Assembly (NCBI RefSeq): GCF_000565285.1
Contig: NZ_APVL01000027.1
Coordinates: 1-43,423, forward strand
Origin: Cytobacillus firmus DS1
GTDB taxonomy: Bacteria > Bacillota > Bacilli > Bacillales > Cytobacillaceae
DNA length: 43,423 bases
Direction of reading: 5' to 3'
Below the pieces are notes generated by a model. The model ran no database searches. It saw only the letters and a program-made list of their open reading frames with translations, and was not told the DNA's origin. A program made the translations under genes and the position numbers. Below are positions 24,899 to 32,204 of the stretch, piece by piece (the first letter of the stretch is position 1; the number at the start of each line of letters is the position of its first letter).

Positions 24899-24967
24899 GT
24901 CCAAGACCGAAAGCGTGAGGACACTGATGAGCAGCAGATTTGCTGTTTCGTCGGTGTCCTTTTTTAT
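24899..24967 (+). ncRNA. Structured leader element, copy 2 (before arpU)
   Basis: Immediately after the antirepressor stop, the 22-base motif beginning GTCCAAGACCGAAAGCGTGA (24899-24920) repeats exactly, then a hairpin GGACACTGA (24919-24927) with TCGGTGTCC (24951-24959), a smaller inner stem GCAGCA/TGCTGT, and TTTTTTATTTT. Compared with copy 1, the third stem pair has changed from G:C to A:T on both sides, a compensatory change. It ends before the arpU ribosome binding site. It is either a terminator with a conserved 5' motif or a regulated leader. Confidence 0.65.
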
Positions 24968-24991
24968 TTTATATAATGGGGGTTGAATTAA

Positions 24992-25450
24992 ATGAAAGAA
25001 TATAAGGGATTTCAGTTAGCTGCCATTGATCGTAATGAAACAAAAAAGAGAGTGGAGGAAGCGTTAGAAAAATACCGCATCCTACTCTTATCGCAGGACG
25101 TCGAACGATTGCCAAAGGTGACTCAAAATTTCTCCTTAGAAATGCCGGCAAGAACAAATCAATTCCATTCTTCTACCGAAGAGAGTGCAATAAGAAATGC
25201 TGATTACCAGAGAGAGAAGAGCGAATATATTAAAAAAATTTCATTGGCTGTGAATCGTCTTTCATATAAAGAAAGAGCCATTTTAATTCGTCGATATATG
25301 ACAGAAGATGATATGTATGATTACCAGGTCTATAATGATCTCCATATGAGTGAGAGGACATATCATAGACACAAGTCTAAAGCTTTCTATAGGTTGGCTT
25401 TTGCATTAAATCTCGAAGTTTATGAAGAGCAGGCGGTGAGCGGCGCATGA
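24992..25450 (+). CDS. arpU: ArpU-family late transcription regulator
   Basis: A 152-aa protein of the ArpU family, named from Enterococcus autolysin regulation, which in Gram-positive phages controls packaging and lysis genes. The pattern RNADYQREKSEYIKKISLAV and LSYKERAILIRRYM resembles a sigma-region-4-like HTH, with MSERTYHRHKSKAFYRLAFAL as the recognition part. GGGGGTTG lies before the ATG. It follows the second copy of the leader element. Its target is likely a promoter before the terminase genes. Confidence 0.88.
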   Translation: MKEYKGFQLAAIDRNETKKRVEEALEKYRILLLSQDVERLPKVTQNFSLEMPARTNQFHSSTEESAIRNADYQREKSEYIKKISLAVNRLSYKERAILIRRYMTEDDMYDYQVYNDLHMSERTYHRHKSKAFYRLAFALNLEVYEEQAVSGA

Positions 25451-25989
25451 ATTTCGTTCAGCCTATAAGGGATACAGATAAGATTGAGGCAATGAAGAGG
25501 TACCTATTAGGAAAGAACAAAAGAAATTACATGTTATTTGTAATTGGAATTAATACCGGTTTAAGGATATCTGATATTTTACAGTTGAAAAAAGAAGACT
25601 TATTCAAAACTCATCTTAAGCTAAGAGAGAAGAAAACGAAAAAAGAAAAACGGATAAGAATTCCTCCTTCTATTAGGAAAGAGCTCATCGAATATGCAAA
25701 GGATTTGAAAGATGGCGAATATGCATTTAGGAGCAGGCAAGGCGGCAACAGTCCTATTGACAGATCAACGGCATATAGAATTTTACGTGAGGCTGCAGAT
25801 TACATTTCTCTTGAGGAGGTAGGCACTCACACTTTAAGGAAAACCTTTGGGTATCATTTTTACCACCTAACGAAAGATGTGGCAATGTTGCAGGAAATCT
25901 TTAATCATTCCAGTCCGCATATTACCTTGAAATACATTGGAGTTAACCAGGATGCGATGGATAAGGCAATGATGAAATATAAAATTTAA
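25447..25989 (+). CDS. Minimal tyrosine recombinase (catalytic domain only)
   Basis: A 180-aa recombinase without an N-terminal core-binding domain. Arg in NTGLRISDILQLK, Lys in the beta hairpin EKKTKKEKR, GTHTLRKTFGYHFY, and Tyr in ITLKYIGV are present; the fourth motif reads IFNHSSP with His. Overlaps the arpU stop by four bases (ATGA), so the two are coupled. Small integrase-like proteins beside ArpU are common in phages of Bacillaceae; their role is unclear. Confidence 0.85.
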   Translation: MNFVQPIRDTDKIEAMKRYLLGKNKRNYMLFVIGINTGLRISDILQLKKEDLFKTHLKLREKKTKKEKRIRIPPSIRKELIEYAKDLKDGEYAFRSRQGGNSPIDRSTAYRILREAADYISLEEVGTHTLRKTFGYHFYHLTKDVAMLQEIFNHSSPHITLKYIGVNQDAMDKAMMKYKI

Positions 25990-26024
25990 TTTTTTTGGTT
26001 ATAACTACACCATAATTTTGCTTA

Positions 26025-26093
26025 GAGTGCACTCGTTTTAAAAGGCTGGACAAACATATATATATCAATAAGTTTCACATTTAGGCGAGTGCA
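26025..26093. repeat. Repeated GAGTGCA sites before a late-region gene
   Basis: GAGTGCACTC (26025-26034) is a 10-base perfect palindrome, and CGAGTGCA (26086-26093) is the inverse of TGCACTCG (26028-26035). The sites lie 58 bases apart, downstream of the arpU and recombinase genes. They may be binding sites for a regulator such as ArpU, but this rests on position only. Confidence 0.4.
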
Positions 26094-26136
26094 TCAGTCT
26101 GTGAATTATAGTGTAGTCACTGAAGGAGTGAGCAAA

Positions 26137-26433
26137 TTGTTGATTGAAGATGCAAAAGAGAAAATTAAGCAGCTGGAGAACTACATAGAAACTGTAGAGA
26201 ATTATAGTCCTGAGACAATGGAACAAGAAGCGGTTTTCCTATATGTGTTATTGGAGAGTGTCACTAAAGTAACTGCTGAATTGAACAAAAGAGGCTATCG
26301 GATCGGCAATAGAAAATTAAATACTGTGGATGTCTCTTCTATCATCAAATCAAAGCCAGTTGACAAAATACACGAAATGGCGAAGCGAAGATTCACAAGA
26401 AATAAGAAAGCTGTTGCTGGTAAATGGTTTTAA
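26137..26433 (+). CDS. Unknown 98-aa phage protein
   Basis: A helical protein beginning LIEDAKEKIKQLENYIETVE and ending with a basic segment (MAKRRFTRNKKAVAGKWF). The frame is open from GTG 26089, but AAGGAG at 26123-26128 fits TTG 26137. It resembles small proteins found before terminase genes in Bacillus prophages. No family is recognised. Confidence 0.6.
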   Translation: MLIEDAKEKIKQLENYIETVENYSPETMEQEAVFLYVLLESVTKVTAELNKRGYRIGNRKLNTVDVSSIIKSKPVDKIHEMAKRRFTRNKKAVAGKWF

Positions 26434-26547
26434 TATTAAAATTCGGTTAAACAGTATTCGAAGAAAAGTGGCAGGATTTTGGCAGTATTTTGAACGAATG
26501 TTTTGTGATAAGCATGCTATTATGATATTAACGACAAAATTTAAGTC

Positions 26548-26585
26548 GCCATCCAATCTTGCTGCGGAAACAGCGGGACGATGGC
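26548..26585. repeat. Imperfect 14-bp hairpin of unknown role
   Basis: GCCATC (26548-26553) pairs with GATGGC (26580-26585), and TCTTGCTG (26557-26564) with CAGCGGGA (26571-26578) using two G:U pairs, around a CGGAAA loop. An asymmetric internal loop (CAA against C) separates the two helices. No T tract follows, so it is not a terminator. It could be part of a small RNA or leader. Confidence 0.5.
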
Positions 26586-26645
26586 AGATAGTGTTTGCCT
26601 GATGTTTTAAAGAGTGCGCAGGTACAGAGCGGATAATCTGTACAT

Positions 26646-26682
26646 AAAGACGTTGCTGATTGGGTCCAGCAGCGTCTTTTTT
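26646..26682 (+). terminator. Intrinsic terminator before the packaging genes
   Basis: AGACGTTGCTG (26648-26658) pairs with CAGCAGCGTCT (26667-26677), with one G:U pair, followed by TTTTTTC. It separates early/regulatory transcription from the gene at 26706. It would need read-through or an internal promoter downstream for late expression. Confidence 0.85.
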
Positions 26683-26705
26683 CTATGCAGATAAGAGGTG
26701 AGCTT

Positions 26706-26906
26706 ATGAAGTTTGCTGATCATTTAAATAAAGAACAGATTCGTAAGTTTAACCAACTGAGACATACATCGAGGAATCAAAAAGAGAGAAAGCAAATGCC
26801 TGTTGCTAAGAAGAAAGAGAAGCTTAGCAGGAGAGAGTTAGAATGCCTTATGGGAAAGCACATGGACATTTATAAAAGAGTGAATGGGGCTGTAAGGAGG
26901 AGATAG
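26706..26906 (+). CDS. Small basic phage protein, 66 aa
   Basis: A lysine- and arginine-rich protein (NQKERKQMPVAKKKEKLSRR), helical, ending AVRRR. AGAGGTGA at 26694-26701 fits ATG 26706; the upstream extension to 26685 overlaps the terminator tail. It is followed at once by the proteasome-like gene. The function is unknown. Confidence 0.6.
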   Translation: MKFADHLNKEQIRKFNQLRHTSRNQKERKQMPVAKKKEKLSRRELECLMGKHMDIYKRVNGAVRRR

Positions 26907-26907
26907 C

Positions 26908-27447
26908 ATGACATGTATTGCAGGTCTGGTCTACGAAGGAAAGGTTTATATAGGTGGCGACAGTGCAGGTGTTGGAGGGTATAGCTTAACTGTAAGGGCT
27001 GACGAGAAGGTATTCATTAAAGATCAATTCATAATGGGATTTACATCATCTTTTCGAATGGGACAGTTGCTTAGATATAAACTAGAAATTCCATTCCATA
27101 AGCCAGGAATAGATGCTTATGAATATATGGTTACTGAGTTTGTGGAAGCTGTTAGGCAATGCTTAAAGGACGGGGGATTTGCCCAGAACCTAAATGGAGA
27201 AGAGACAGGCGGTAGGTTTCTCGTAGGGTATAAGGGAGAGTTGTTCTTTATTGATGAGGACTTCCAAGTTGGTAGGCCGTTGCTATGTTATGACGCTGTT
27301 GGATGTGGAGAAGATATTGCGAAGGGTAGTTTGTTTTCTACACGTCATAAAGAAGATTTACCAGAAGCAAGGGTACTAGATAGTCTAAAGGCTGCTGAAC
27401 AGTTTAGTGCTGGGGTTCGTGGACCATTTAAGGTGTTGAGTATATAG
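26908..27447 (+). CDS. Proteasome-like Ntn-hydrolase of phage
   Basis: The 179-aa protein starts MTCIAGLVYEGKVYIGGDSA, the pattern of proteasome beta subunits and HslV. After removal of Met, Thr becomes residue 1, Asp (GGDS) residue 17 and Lys (ADEKVF) residue 33, exactly the catalytic Thr1/Asp17/Lys33 of proteasomes. AGGAGG precedes the ATG. No AAA+ partner (HslU-like) is in the window. It lies between small phage genes and HNH/terminase, so it may act in packaging or capsid assembly; the target is unknown. It could also be a non-proteolytic relative. Confidence 0.82.
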   Translation: MTCIAGLVYEGKVYIGGDSAGVGGYSLTVRADEKVFIKDQFIMGFTSSFRMGQLLRYKLEIPFHKPGIDAYEYMVTEFVEAVRQCLKDGGFAQNLNGEETGGRFLVGYKGELFFIDEDFQVGRPLLCYDAVGCGEDIAKGSLFSTRHKEDLPEARVLDSLKAAEQFSAGVRGPFKVLSI

Positions 27448-27448
27448 G

Positions 27449-27766
27449 ATGGATAATAATCATCTATTCCAATACATTACATCAGGGCAGCTAATGAAGT
27501 TCTATAAATCTAAGGAGTGGAAAGCACTAAGAGTTGAAGCATTAGAGCGGGATAATTATGAGTGCCAGATGTGCAAGGAGAATGGTAAGTACCATAAAGC
27601 AGAATGTGTCCATCACATCAAAGAAGTAAAGCCGTATCCTCATCTTGCTATGACCTTATCTAATCTCAAATCATTATGCAATCCTTGTCACAATAAGGTT
27701 CATGATCGTATAGGCATTCATCTGCAAGAGCAAGGAAAGAAGTTCGTAAACGAAGAACGATGGTAA
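27449..27766 (+). CDS. HNH endonuclease of the packaging module
   Basis: The HNH/zinc fold is visible: CQMCKENG (residues 39-46), VHHIKEVKP (the catalytic His-His), LSNLKSLCNPCHNKVH (Asn, CxxC and final His). 105 aa is normal. HNH proteins placed before the small terminase gene are required for cos cleavage in HK97-like phages, from established work on that group. It sits just before the probable cos region. The ATG follows a weak AAGGTG. Confidence 0.92.
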   Translation: MDNNHLFQYITSGQLMKFYKSKEWKALRVEALERDNYECQMCKENGKYHKAECVHHIKEVKPYPHLAMTLSNLKSLCNPCHNKVHDRIGIHLQEQGKKFVNEERW

Positions 27767-27780
27767 AGGAGGAGAACAAT

Positions 27781-27948
27781 ATGTACGTTGAAAGATTGGT
27801 AGATGAGCGAATAAAACAATTAGGTGAAGCAGAGGAAATGTGCAGCAATCACATTAATCAATTGAAGGAAAGAATTGAGAAAGAGAAAAATCGTTTGACA
27901 GAAATCAAAAATGAAAAAGAAAAGCTTGAATTCTTTTTGAAAAAATAA
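27781..27948 (+). CDS. Small coiled-coil protein between HNH and terS
   Basis: A 55-aa, nearly all-helical, highly charged peptide (VERLVDERIKQLGEAEEM, then INQLKERIEKEKNRLTEIKN) that should form a coiled coil. The frame opens earlier, but AAAGGAGGAG at 27765-27774 selects ATG 27781. Function unknown. Confidence 0.6.
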   Translation: MYVERLVDERIKQLGEAEEMCSNHINQLKERIEKEKNRLTEIKNEKEKLEFFLKK

Positions 27949-27954
27949 AAAAAT

Positions 27955-28050
27955 AATACCCCCCGGTCAAAAATTTTGAAAAAATTTAGGGGCACCGTTC
28001 AACGGGGAGGGGAAGTCGGTGAAAATATTTTTGGGAATCTCACATGATAG
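27955..28050. other. Candidate cos site between HNH and terS
   Basis: The stretch has CCCCCCGG (27959-27966), GGGGCACCG and an inverted pair CCGTT-C-AACGG (27995-28005), then GGGGAGGGG, in otherwise AT-rich DNA. It contains no gene. In HK97-like cos phages of Gram-positive bacteria the cohesive-end site lies exactly here, between the HNH and small terminase genes. The cut position cannot be read from sequence alone. Confidence 0.5.
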
Positions 28051-28051
28051 G

Positions 28052-28078
28052 GGGTGCACACAAACAGCACCCTTTTTT
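28052..28078 (+). terminator. Intrinsic terminator before terS
   Basis: GGGTGC (28052-28057) and GCACCC (28067-28072) form a 6-bp stem followed by TTTTTT. It lies between the candidate cos site and the small terminase gene. Confidence 0.85.
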
Positions 28079-28110
28079 CAATGTCAAAAAAAAGGAGGCG
28101 GTGAGGGTGC

Positions 28111-28620
28111 GTGAACTATATTGAGCAAGCATATGAAGATTATATAAATGGCATGAAATACAAGGATATTGCTGAGAAATATGATGTTTCAATTAATACC
28201 GTGAAATCATGGAAGAGAAGATACGATTGGTCTCGGGAAATAATTTCAGAAAAGCCGAAAAGCATGCAAAATTCCAAGGATGTTGCACACAAAAAAACTT
28301 CGCAAAGCTCCAAGCTAAGAAAGTTAATTGAGGCAGATCTAAAACGGCAGCTTGAAGAATCAGGAGCCACTCAAGCCCATTATTTAGATCTTGTTAATGA
28401 TTATTTATCAATGTGGGATGTAAAGAATAAATTAATTGCTGATATTGAAACTCGCGGAGTAGTGATCAGATGGTCTAATGGTAAACAAGTAAGCGAGAAA
28501 AAGAATGATAGTATTACAGAACTTAATAAAACCAACGCTCAGATGTTGAAACTTCTTTCTGAACTCGGTCTGAAAGCGACTGAGATCTCGAAAGGGGATG
28601 GTATAGGTGACGACGTGTAA
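28111..28620 (+). CDS. terS: Small terminase subunit (P27 family)
   Basis: The N-terminal region ([20 protein letters not shown], then [13 protein letters not shown]) is the HTH of small terminase subunits, which recognise phage DNA for packaging. The remainder is helical, with a P27-type end ([20 protein letters not shown]). 169 aa is normal. The start is GTG 28111, with GGAGGCGGTGAGG upstream, a slightly unusual distance. Its end overlaps terL by 14 bases. Confidence 0.88.
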   Translation: MNYIEQAYEDYINGMKYKDIAEKYDVSINTVKSWKRRYDWSREIISEKPKSMQNSKDVAHKKTSQSSKLRKLIEADLKRQLEESGATQAHYLDLVNDYLSMWDVKNKLIADIETRGVVIRWSNGKQVSEKKNDSITELNKTNAQMLKLLSELGLKATEISKGDGIGDDV

Positions 28621-30262
28621 TTCGCATCCCTACATTGATGAATACTTTTCCCTGATTGAATCTGGTGAGCTTCCTGTATGCGAGGAACAGCGCTTACTTA
28701 TGAGTTATGTGAGAAAAATATTATCTCGTGATGATATTTATATAGATGACGATATGATTGAAAACAGCATTGATGTCCCGGCAAAATATTTTCCGTATAA
28801 ACTTTATCCGTGGCAGAAATTTGTTAATGTTTTCATTTTCGGATTGCGCTGGAAGTCGGACAATACATTAGTTTTCAACCGATATTTTATATACATGGGT
28901 CGCGGTGGTGGAAAGAACGGTTATATTTCCTACAATTCTTTTTTTATGATGTCTAAAAAACATGGAATATCCAATTACGATATTGATATTGTGGCAACAA
29001 GTGAAGACCAGGCAAAGCGGTCTTTTCTGGATGTTTATAACGTATTGGAAGATACCAAGAATTTAGATCGATTAAAGAAAGCCTTTTATCGTTCAAAAGT
29101 AGAGATTCGTAATAACTCAACTAAGAGTTCTATGCAATATAACACTTCAAATGCAAGAACCAAGGATGGTAAGCGTCCCGGCTGTGTGATTTTCGATGAA
29201 GAACACGAATACGATAACTACGATACGATTAAAGTTTTCACAAGTGGTGGGGGTAAAGTACAGGACTATCGTGAATTCCATATATCAACTGATGGAAATG
29301 TTCGGGGAGGCCCGTTGGATGATTTAAAGGATGAGGCTAAAATGATCCTGAACGGGGAAATCGGAATCGATGAATCCTCATTGTTTCCTTTCATTTGTAA
29401 ATTGGACAAGCCTGAAGAAGTAGAAGACATAAACAATTGGGCAAAAGCTAATCCATCTTTACCTTACAATGAAGTTCTATTAAGAAAGATGAAGAGTGAG
29501 TATTCACAAATGCAAAGGAATGCAGCTATCCGTATCGAGTTCATGACAAAAAGGATGAACAGTCCTGTTGAGGATACTCGAAAAGCTGTTGCAACTTATG
29601 AAGATATTCTGGCTACCGAACAGCCGATGCCTGATTTCTCAGGGTTTGAGTGCATTGGTGCGGTTGACTTTGCACAAATACGAGACTTTTGTTCAGTTGG
29701 AGCATTATTTAAGCATGAAGGTAAGCGGTATTTTAAACACCATACTTTCATGCATCACACAGCACCTAAACTCCAAGATATCAATAAAGATATTATTCAA
29801 CTCGCCATAAAAAAAGGATTGCTTACTGTTGTTTATGAAGCTTCTATTGATCGTAAGCATGTTGTAAATTGGTTTGTTGAACAAGCTCAAAAGCACCATT
29901 TTTTAAAAGTAGCAATGGACTTATACCGTTCAACTATTTTAAAAGATGCTTTTGAAGAGGCAGGATTTGAAGTTGAGATAGTGCGTAGAGGGCCAGCGAC
30001 TCATGGGATGCTTGCTCCCCTGGTTGAGGAAATGTTTGTTAAAAAGGAAATTGTATTCGGGGATGATCCTCTCATGCGCTGGTATGTGAATAATGTTTAT
30101 AAAGAAGAAAGAGCAAATGGTAATGTGGAGTATTTAAAAATAGATAAAGAGAAACGGAAAACAGATGGTTTTTTTGCTTTGCTGCATAGCCTGGTTCTCG
30201 ATGATCAATTATTTGAATCAGAACCATTTGATCCATTTATGTTTAATGTAACGACATTCTAA
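28607..30262 (+). CDS. terL: Large terminase subunit
   Basis: The 551-aa packaging motor has the ATPase Walker A GRGGGKNG (residues 98-105), Walker [10 protein letters not shown] (193-201), and a C-terminal RNase H-like nuclease with GAVDFAQ (Asp354) and later acidic residues. It is an HK97-type terminase of Terminase_1 group. GTG 28607 lies seven bases after AAAGGGGATG. It translocates DNA into the prohead through the portal encoded next. Confidence 0.95.
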   Translation: MTTCNSHPYIDEYFSLIESGELPVCEEQRLLMSYVRKILSRDDIYIDDDMIENSIDVPAKYFPYKLYPWQKFVNVFIFGLRWKSDNTLVFNRYFIYMGRGGGKNGYISYNSFFMMSKKHGISNYDIDIVATSEDQAKRSFLDVYNVLEDTKNLDRLKKAFYRSKVEIRNNSTKSSMQYNTSNARTKDGKRPGCVIFDEEHEYDNYDTIKVFTSGGGKVQDYREFHISTDGNVRGGPLDDLKDEAKMILNGEIGIDESSLFPFICKLDKPEEVEDINNWAKANPSLPYNEVLLRKMKSEYSQMQRNAAIRIEFMTKRMNSPVEDTRKAVATYEDILATEQPMPDFSGFECIGAVDFAQIRDFCSVGALFKHEGKRYFKHHTFMHHTAPKLQDINKDIIQLAIKKGLLTVVYEASIDRKHVVNWFVEQAQKHHFLKVAMDLYRSTILKDAFEEAGFEVEIVRRGPATHGMLAPLVEEMFVKKEIVFGDDPLMRWYVNNVYKEERANGNVEYLKIDKEKRKTDGFFALLHSLVLDDQLFESEPFDPFMFNVTTF

Positions 30263-30277
30263 AAGGGGGTGAATGAA

Positions 30278-31438
30278 TTGGGATGGACTGATATGTTTAA
30301 GGGCCTGTTGTTTAAGGACGGTACTCTAACCGGGTACGAAATCAACTTAGATTTAATATTGGAATATCAGTATAAAAAGCTTGCTGTGGAGACATGCATA
30401 GATTTAATTGCTAACGCAATATCTACTTGCGAGTTCCAGACCTTTGAAAAGGGTGTACAGGTTAGAAAAAATAATTATTATTTATTTAATGTTTCTCCCA
30501 ACCAAAATCAAAATTCATCAGAATTTCTTCATGAGCTTGTTCATCATTTATGTTATGACAATGAATGTCTGGTCATTATGCAGGATGGTATGCTTTATGT
30601 TGCTGATGATTATGAAACGGTTGAGTACGCCATGAAAGAAAATTATTACAAAAATGTTCAGGTTGGAGAGTTCACCTTTAATAAAAACTTCCGAGAAAGT
30701 GAAGTCCTGCACTTTAAGTTAAGTGATGAAAATATTCGTAAAGTGATAGACCTTCTATATGAATCTTATGGAAAGATTCTGTCCTCTGCCATGGGAATTT
30801 ATAAAAGGGCAAATGCTAAAAGGTTCCTAGTTAAAGGGAAATTTTTGAAATCCCACAATGAAAAAGAACAAGAAGCTGCTAATGAATTATTTAATCGGCA
30901 ATTTAAAGCTTGGCTAGAGGCAGATAAAGCAGGGGCTATGATGCATATTGGTGACAATGTTGCACTAGAAGACATGAGCGGAAATGGCAAGGGAGGAAAT
31001 CCTGTAGCTAACAGCCGTGATATACGAGCTTTAGTTGACGATATTTTCGACTTTACTGCCTTGGGGTTCCATGTGCCTAAGGCGTTATTAAAAGGGGATC
31101 TTGCTGATATAGAAAAGCAGGTTGATAGCTTCCTGATGTTCTGTATTAAGCCAATCGCTAACCTGTTAAACGCTGAATTTAATCGAAAGATTTTTGAGAA
31201 AGAAGAATATCTTCAAAGATCATATATTAAAATCGATACTTCAAAAATTAAAATCTTGGATATCGTTAATTTAGCAACAGCAGCAGATAAGTTCTTTGCT
31301 ATTGGTGTTAATAGCATCAATGATAACTTGGAATTGTTGGGAAGAGAGCCACTAAATGAGGATTGGGCAGACAAACGTTTCGTTACCAAAAACTATCAAA
31401 TGGTTGAGGATGTAGAAAGCTTGGAAGGGGGTGAGTAA
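30278..31438 (+). CDS. HK97-family portal protein
   Basis: The 386-aa protein follows TerL and fits HK97-type portals by order and by the segments YKKLAVETCIDLIANAIS, VANSRDIRALVDDIFDFTAL and FGVP-like FHVPKALLKGD. It forms the dodecameric ring at the capsid vertex. The frame opens at GTG 30269, but that codon is part of the ribosome binding site AAAGGGGGTGA; TTG 30278 fits. Its stop is followed two bases later by the protease start. Confidence 0.92.
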   Translation: MGWTDMFKGLLFKDGTLTGYEINLDLILEYQYKKLAVETCIDLIANAISTCEFQTFEKGVQVRKNNYYLFNVSPNQNQNSSEFLHELVHHLCYDNECLVIMQDGMLYVADDYETVEYAMKENYYKNVQVGEFTFNKNFRESEVLHFKLSDENIRKVIDLLYESYGKILSSAMGIYKRANAKRFLVKGKFLKSHNEKEQEAANELFNRQFKAWLEADKAGAMMHIGDNVALEDMSGNGKGGNPVANSRDIRALVDDIFDFTALGFHVPKALLKGDLADIEKQVDSFLMFCIKPIANLLNAEFNRKIFEKEEYLQRSYIKIDTSKIKILDIVNLATAADKFFAIGVNSINDNLELLGREPLNEDWADKRFVTKNYQMVEDVESLEGGE

Positions 31439-31439
31439 A

Positions 31440-32165
31440 TTGAGGAAATTTAAAAATGATAAGTACAATCATCTTGCGTCAATCAATCACCAGTTTAAGG
31501 CAGAGGCCGGGGAGGAAAATTCTACTTTAACTATCTATGGAGACATAGGGGAGTCATGGTGGGGAGAGTCTACTTCTGCAAAAGACGTGGAAAGCGCGTT
31601 GAAAAGTGTCACATCAAGCACCCTTACAGTACACATAAACAGTCCAGGTGGAGATGTTTTTGATGGGATTGCAATTTATAACCAATTAAAAAATCATTCA
31701 GCGAAGGTCATTGTTTACGTAGATGGCCTTGCGGCTTCAGCTGCATCTATTATAGCCATGGCGGCGGATGAATTGATTATGAATACTGGCTCCATGCTGA
31801 TGATTCATGAAGCGTCTACATTTACCTGGGGAACTAAAGCAGATATCAAGAAAACTTTAAATGCTTTAGAAGGTATCGATAAATCGATTGCCGATATTTA
31901 TATGACCCGTTATCAGGGTGAACGTTCTGAAATTGAAACGTTAATTGAAAATGAAACATGGTTCACTTCGAGTGAGGCTGTAGAATTAGGCCTTGCAGAT
32001 AAAGTCAAAGATGTCCAGGAAGAAGAGGAGTTGGATCCAGAAGAATTTAAAAACTCAATTCTTCAAAAGTTCCGCAATAAAAACAGGCAAACAACAGTAG
32101 TTGCTCGCGATGACAATAGCAATATAGTTGCAAAGAGTGTACTGGATAACTTCAAGCGCCAATAG
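31440..32165 (+). CDS. ClpP-like prohead protease
   Basis: A 241-aa protein with the ClpP/SppA fold: INSPGGDVFDG (oxyanion region), DGLAASAASIIAMA with the catalytic Ser, and MLMIHEAS with the catalytic His. It processes the major capsid protein during head maturation; no separate scaffold gene is seen, and the N-terminal arm of the capsid protein may serve as scaffold. AAGGGGGTGA at 31425-31434 selects TTG 31440 over GTG 31431. Confidence 0.93.
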   Translation: MRKFKNDKYNHLASINHQFKAEAGEENSTLTIYGDIGESWWGESTSAKDVESALKSVTSSTLTVHINSPGGDVFDGIAIYNQLKNHSAKVIVYVDGLAASAASIIAMAADELIMNTGSMLMIHEASTFTWGTKADIKKTLNALEGIDKSIADIYMTRYQGERSEIETLIENETWFTSSEAVELGLADKVKDVQEEEELDPEEFKNSILQKFRNKNRQTTVVARDDNSNIVAKSVLDNFKRQ

Positions 32166-32178
32166 GCGTTTTTATTTT
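32155..32178 (+). terminator. Short terminator-like hairpin before the capsid gene
   Basis: AGCGCC (32155-32160) and GGCGTT (32165-32170) form a 6-bp stem with loop AATA, followed by TTTTATTTT. It overlaps the protease stop codon. It probably sets a partial stop or 5' end so that the capsid gene is expressed at a different level. Confidence 0.6.
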
Positions 32179-32204
32179 GCTTAAAAATAGGAGGAAAAAA
32201 CAAA

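Larger units (their letters stand above)
26434..26705. other. Intergenic region before the packaging module, no gene seen
   Basis: No convincing coding sequence: the one frame that is open (to 26602) runs on from inside the previous gene without a ribosome binding site. The region holds a 14-bp imperfect hairpin (26548-26585) and an intrinsic terminator (26646-26682), and so probably a promoter for late genes. Confidence 0.5.

Noticed and set aside
24899..24960. Hammerhead-ribozyme-like CTGATGAG in the second leader copy
   Set aside because: The stem following CTGATGAG is not followed by GAAA in the right place, and the first copy has CTGATTAT instead, so the core is not conserved.
26330..26602. 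90-aa open frame running out of the 98-aa gene into the gap
   Set aside because: There is no ribosome binding site, it overlaps the preceding gene in another frame and it runs through the hairpin at 26548-26585.
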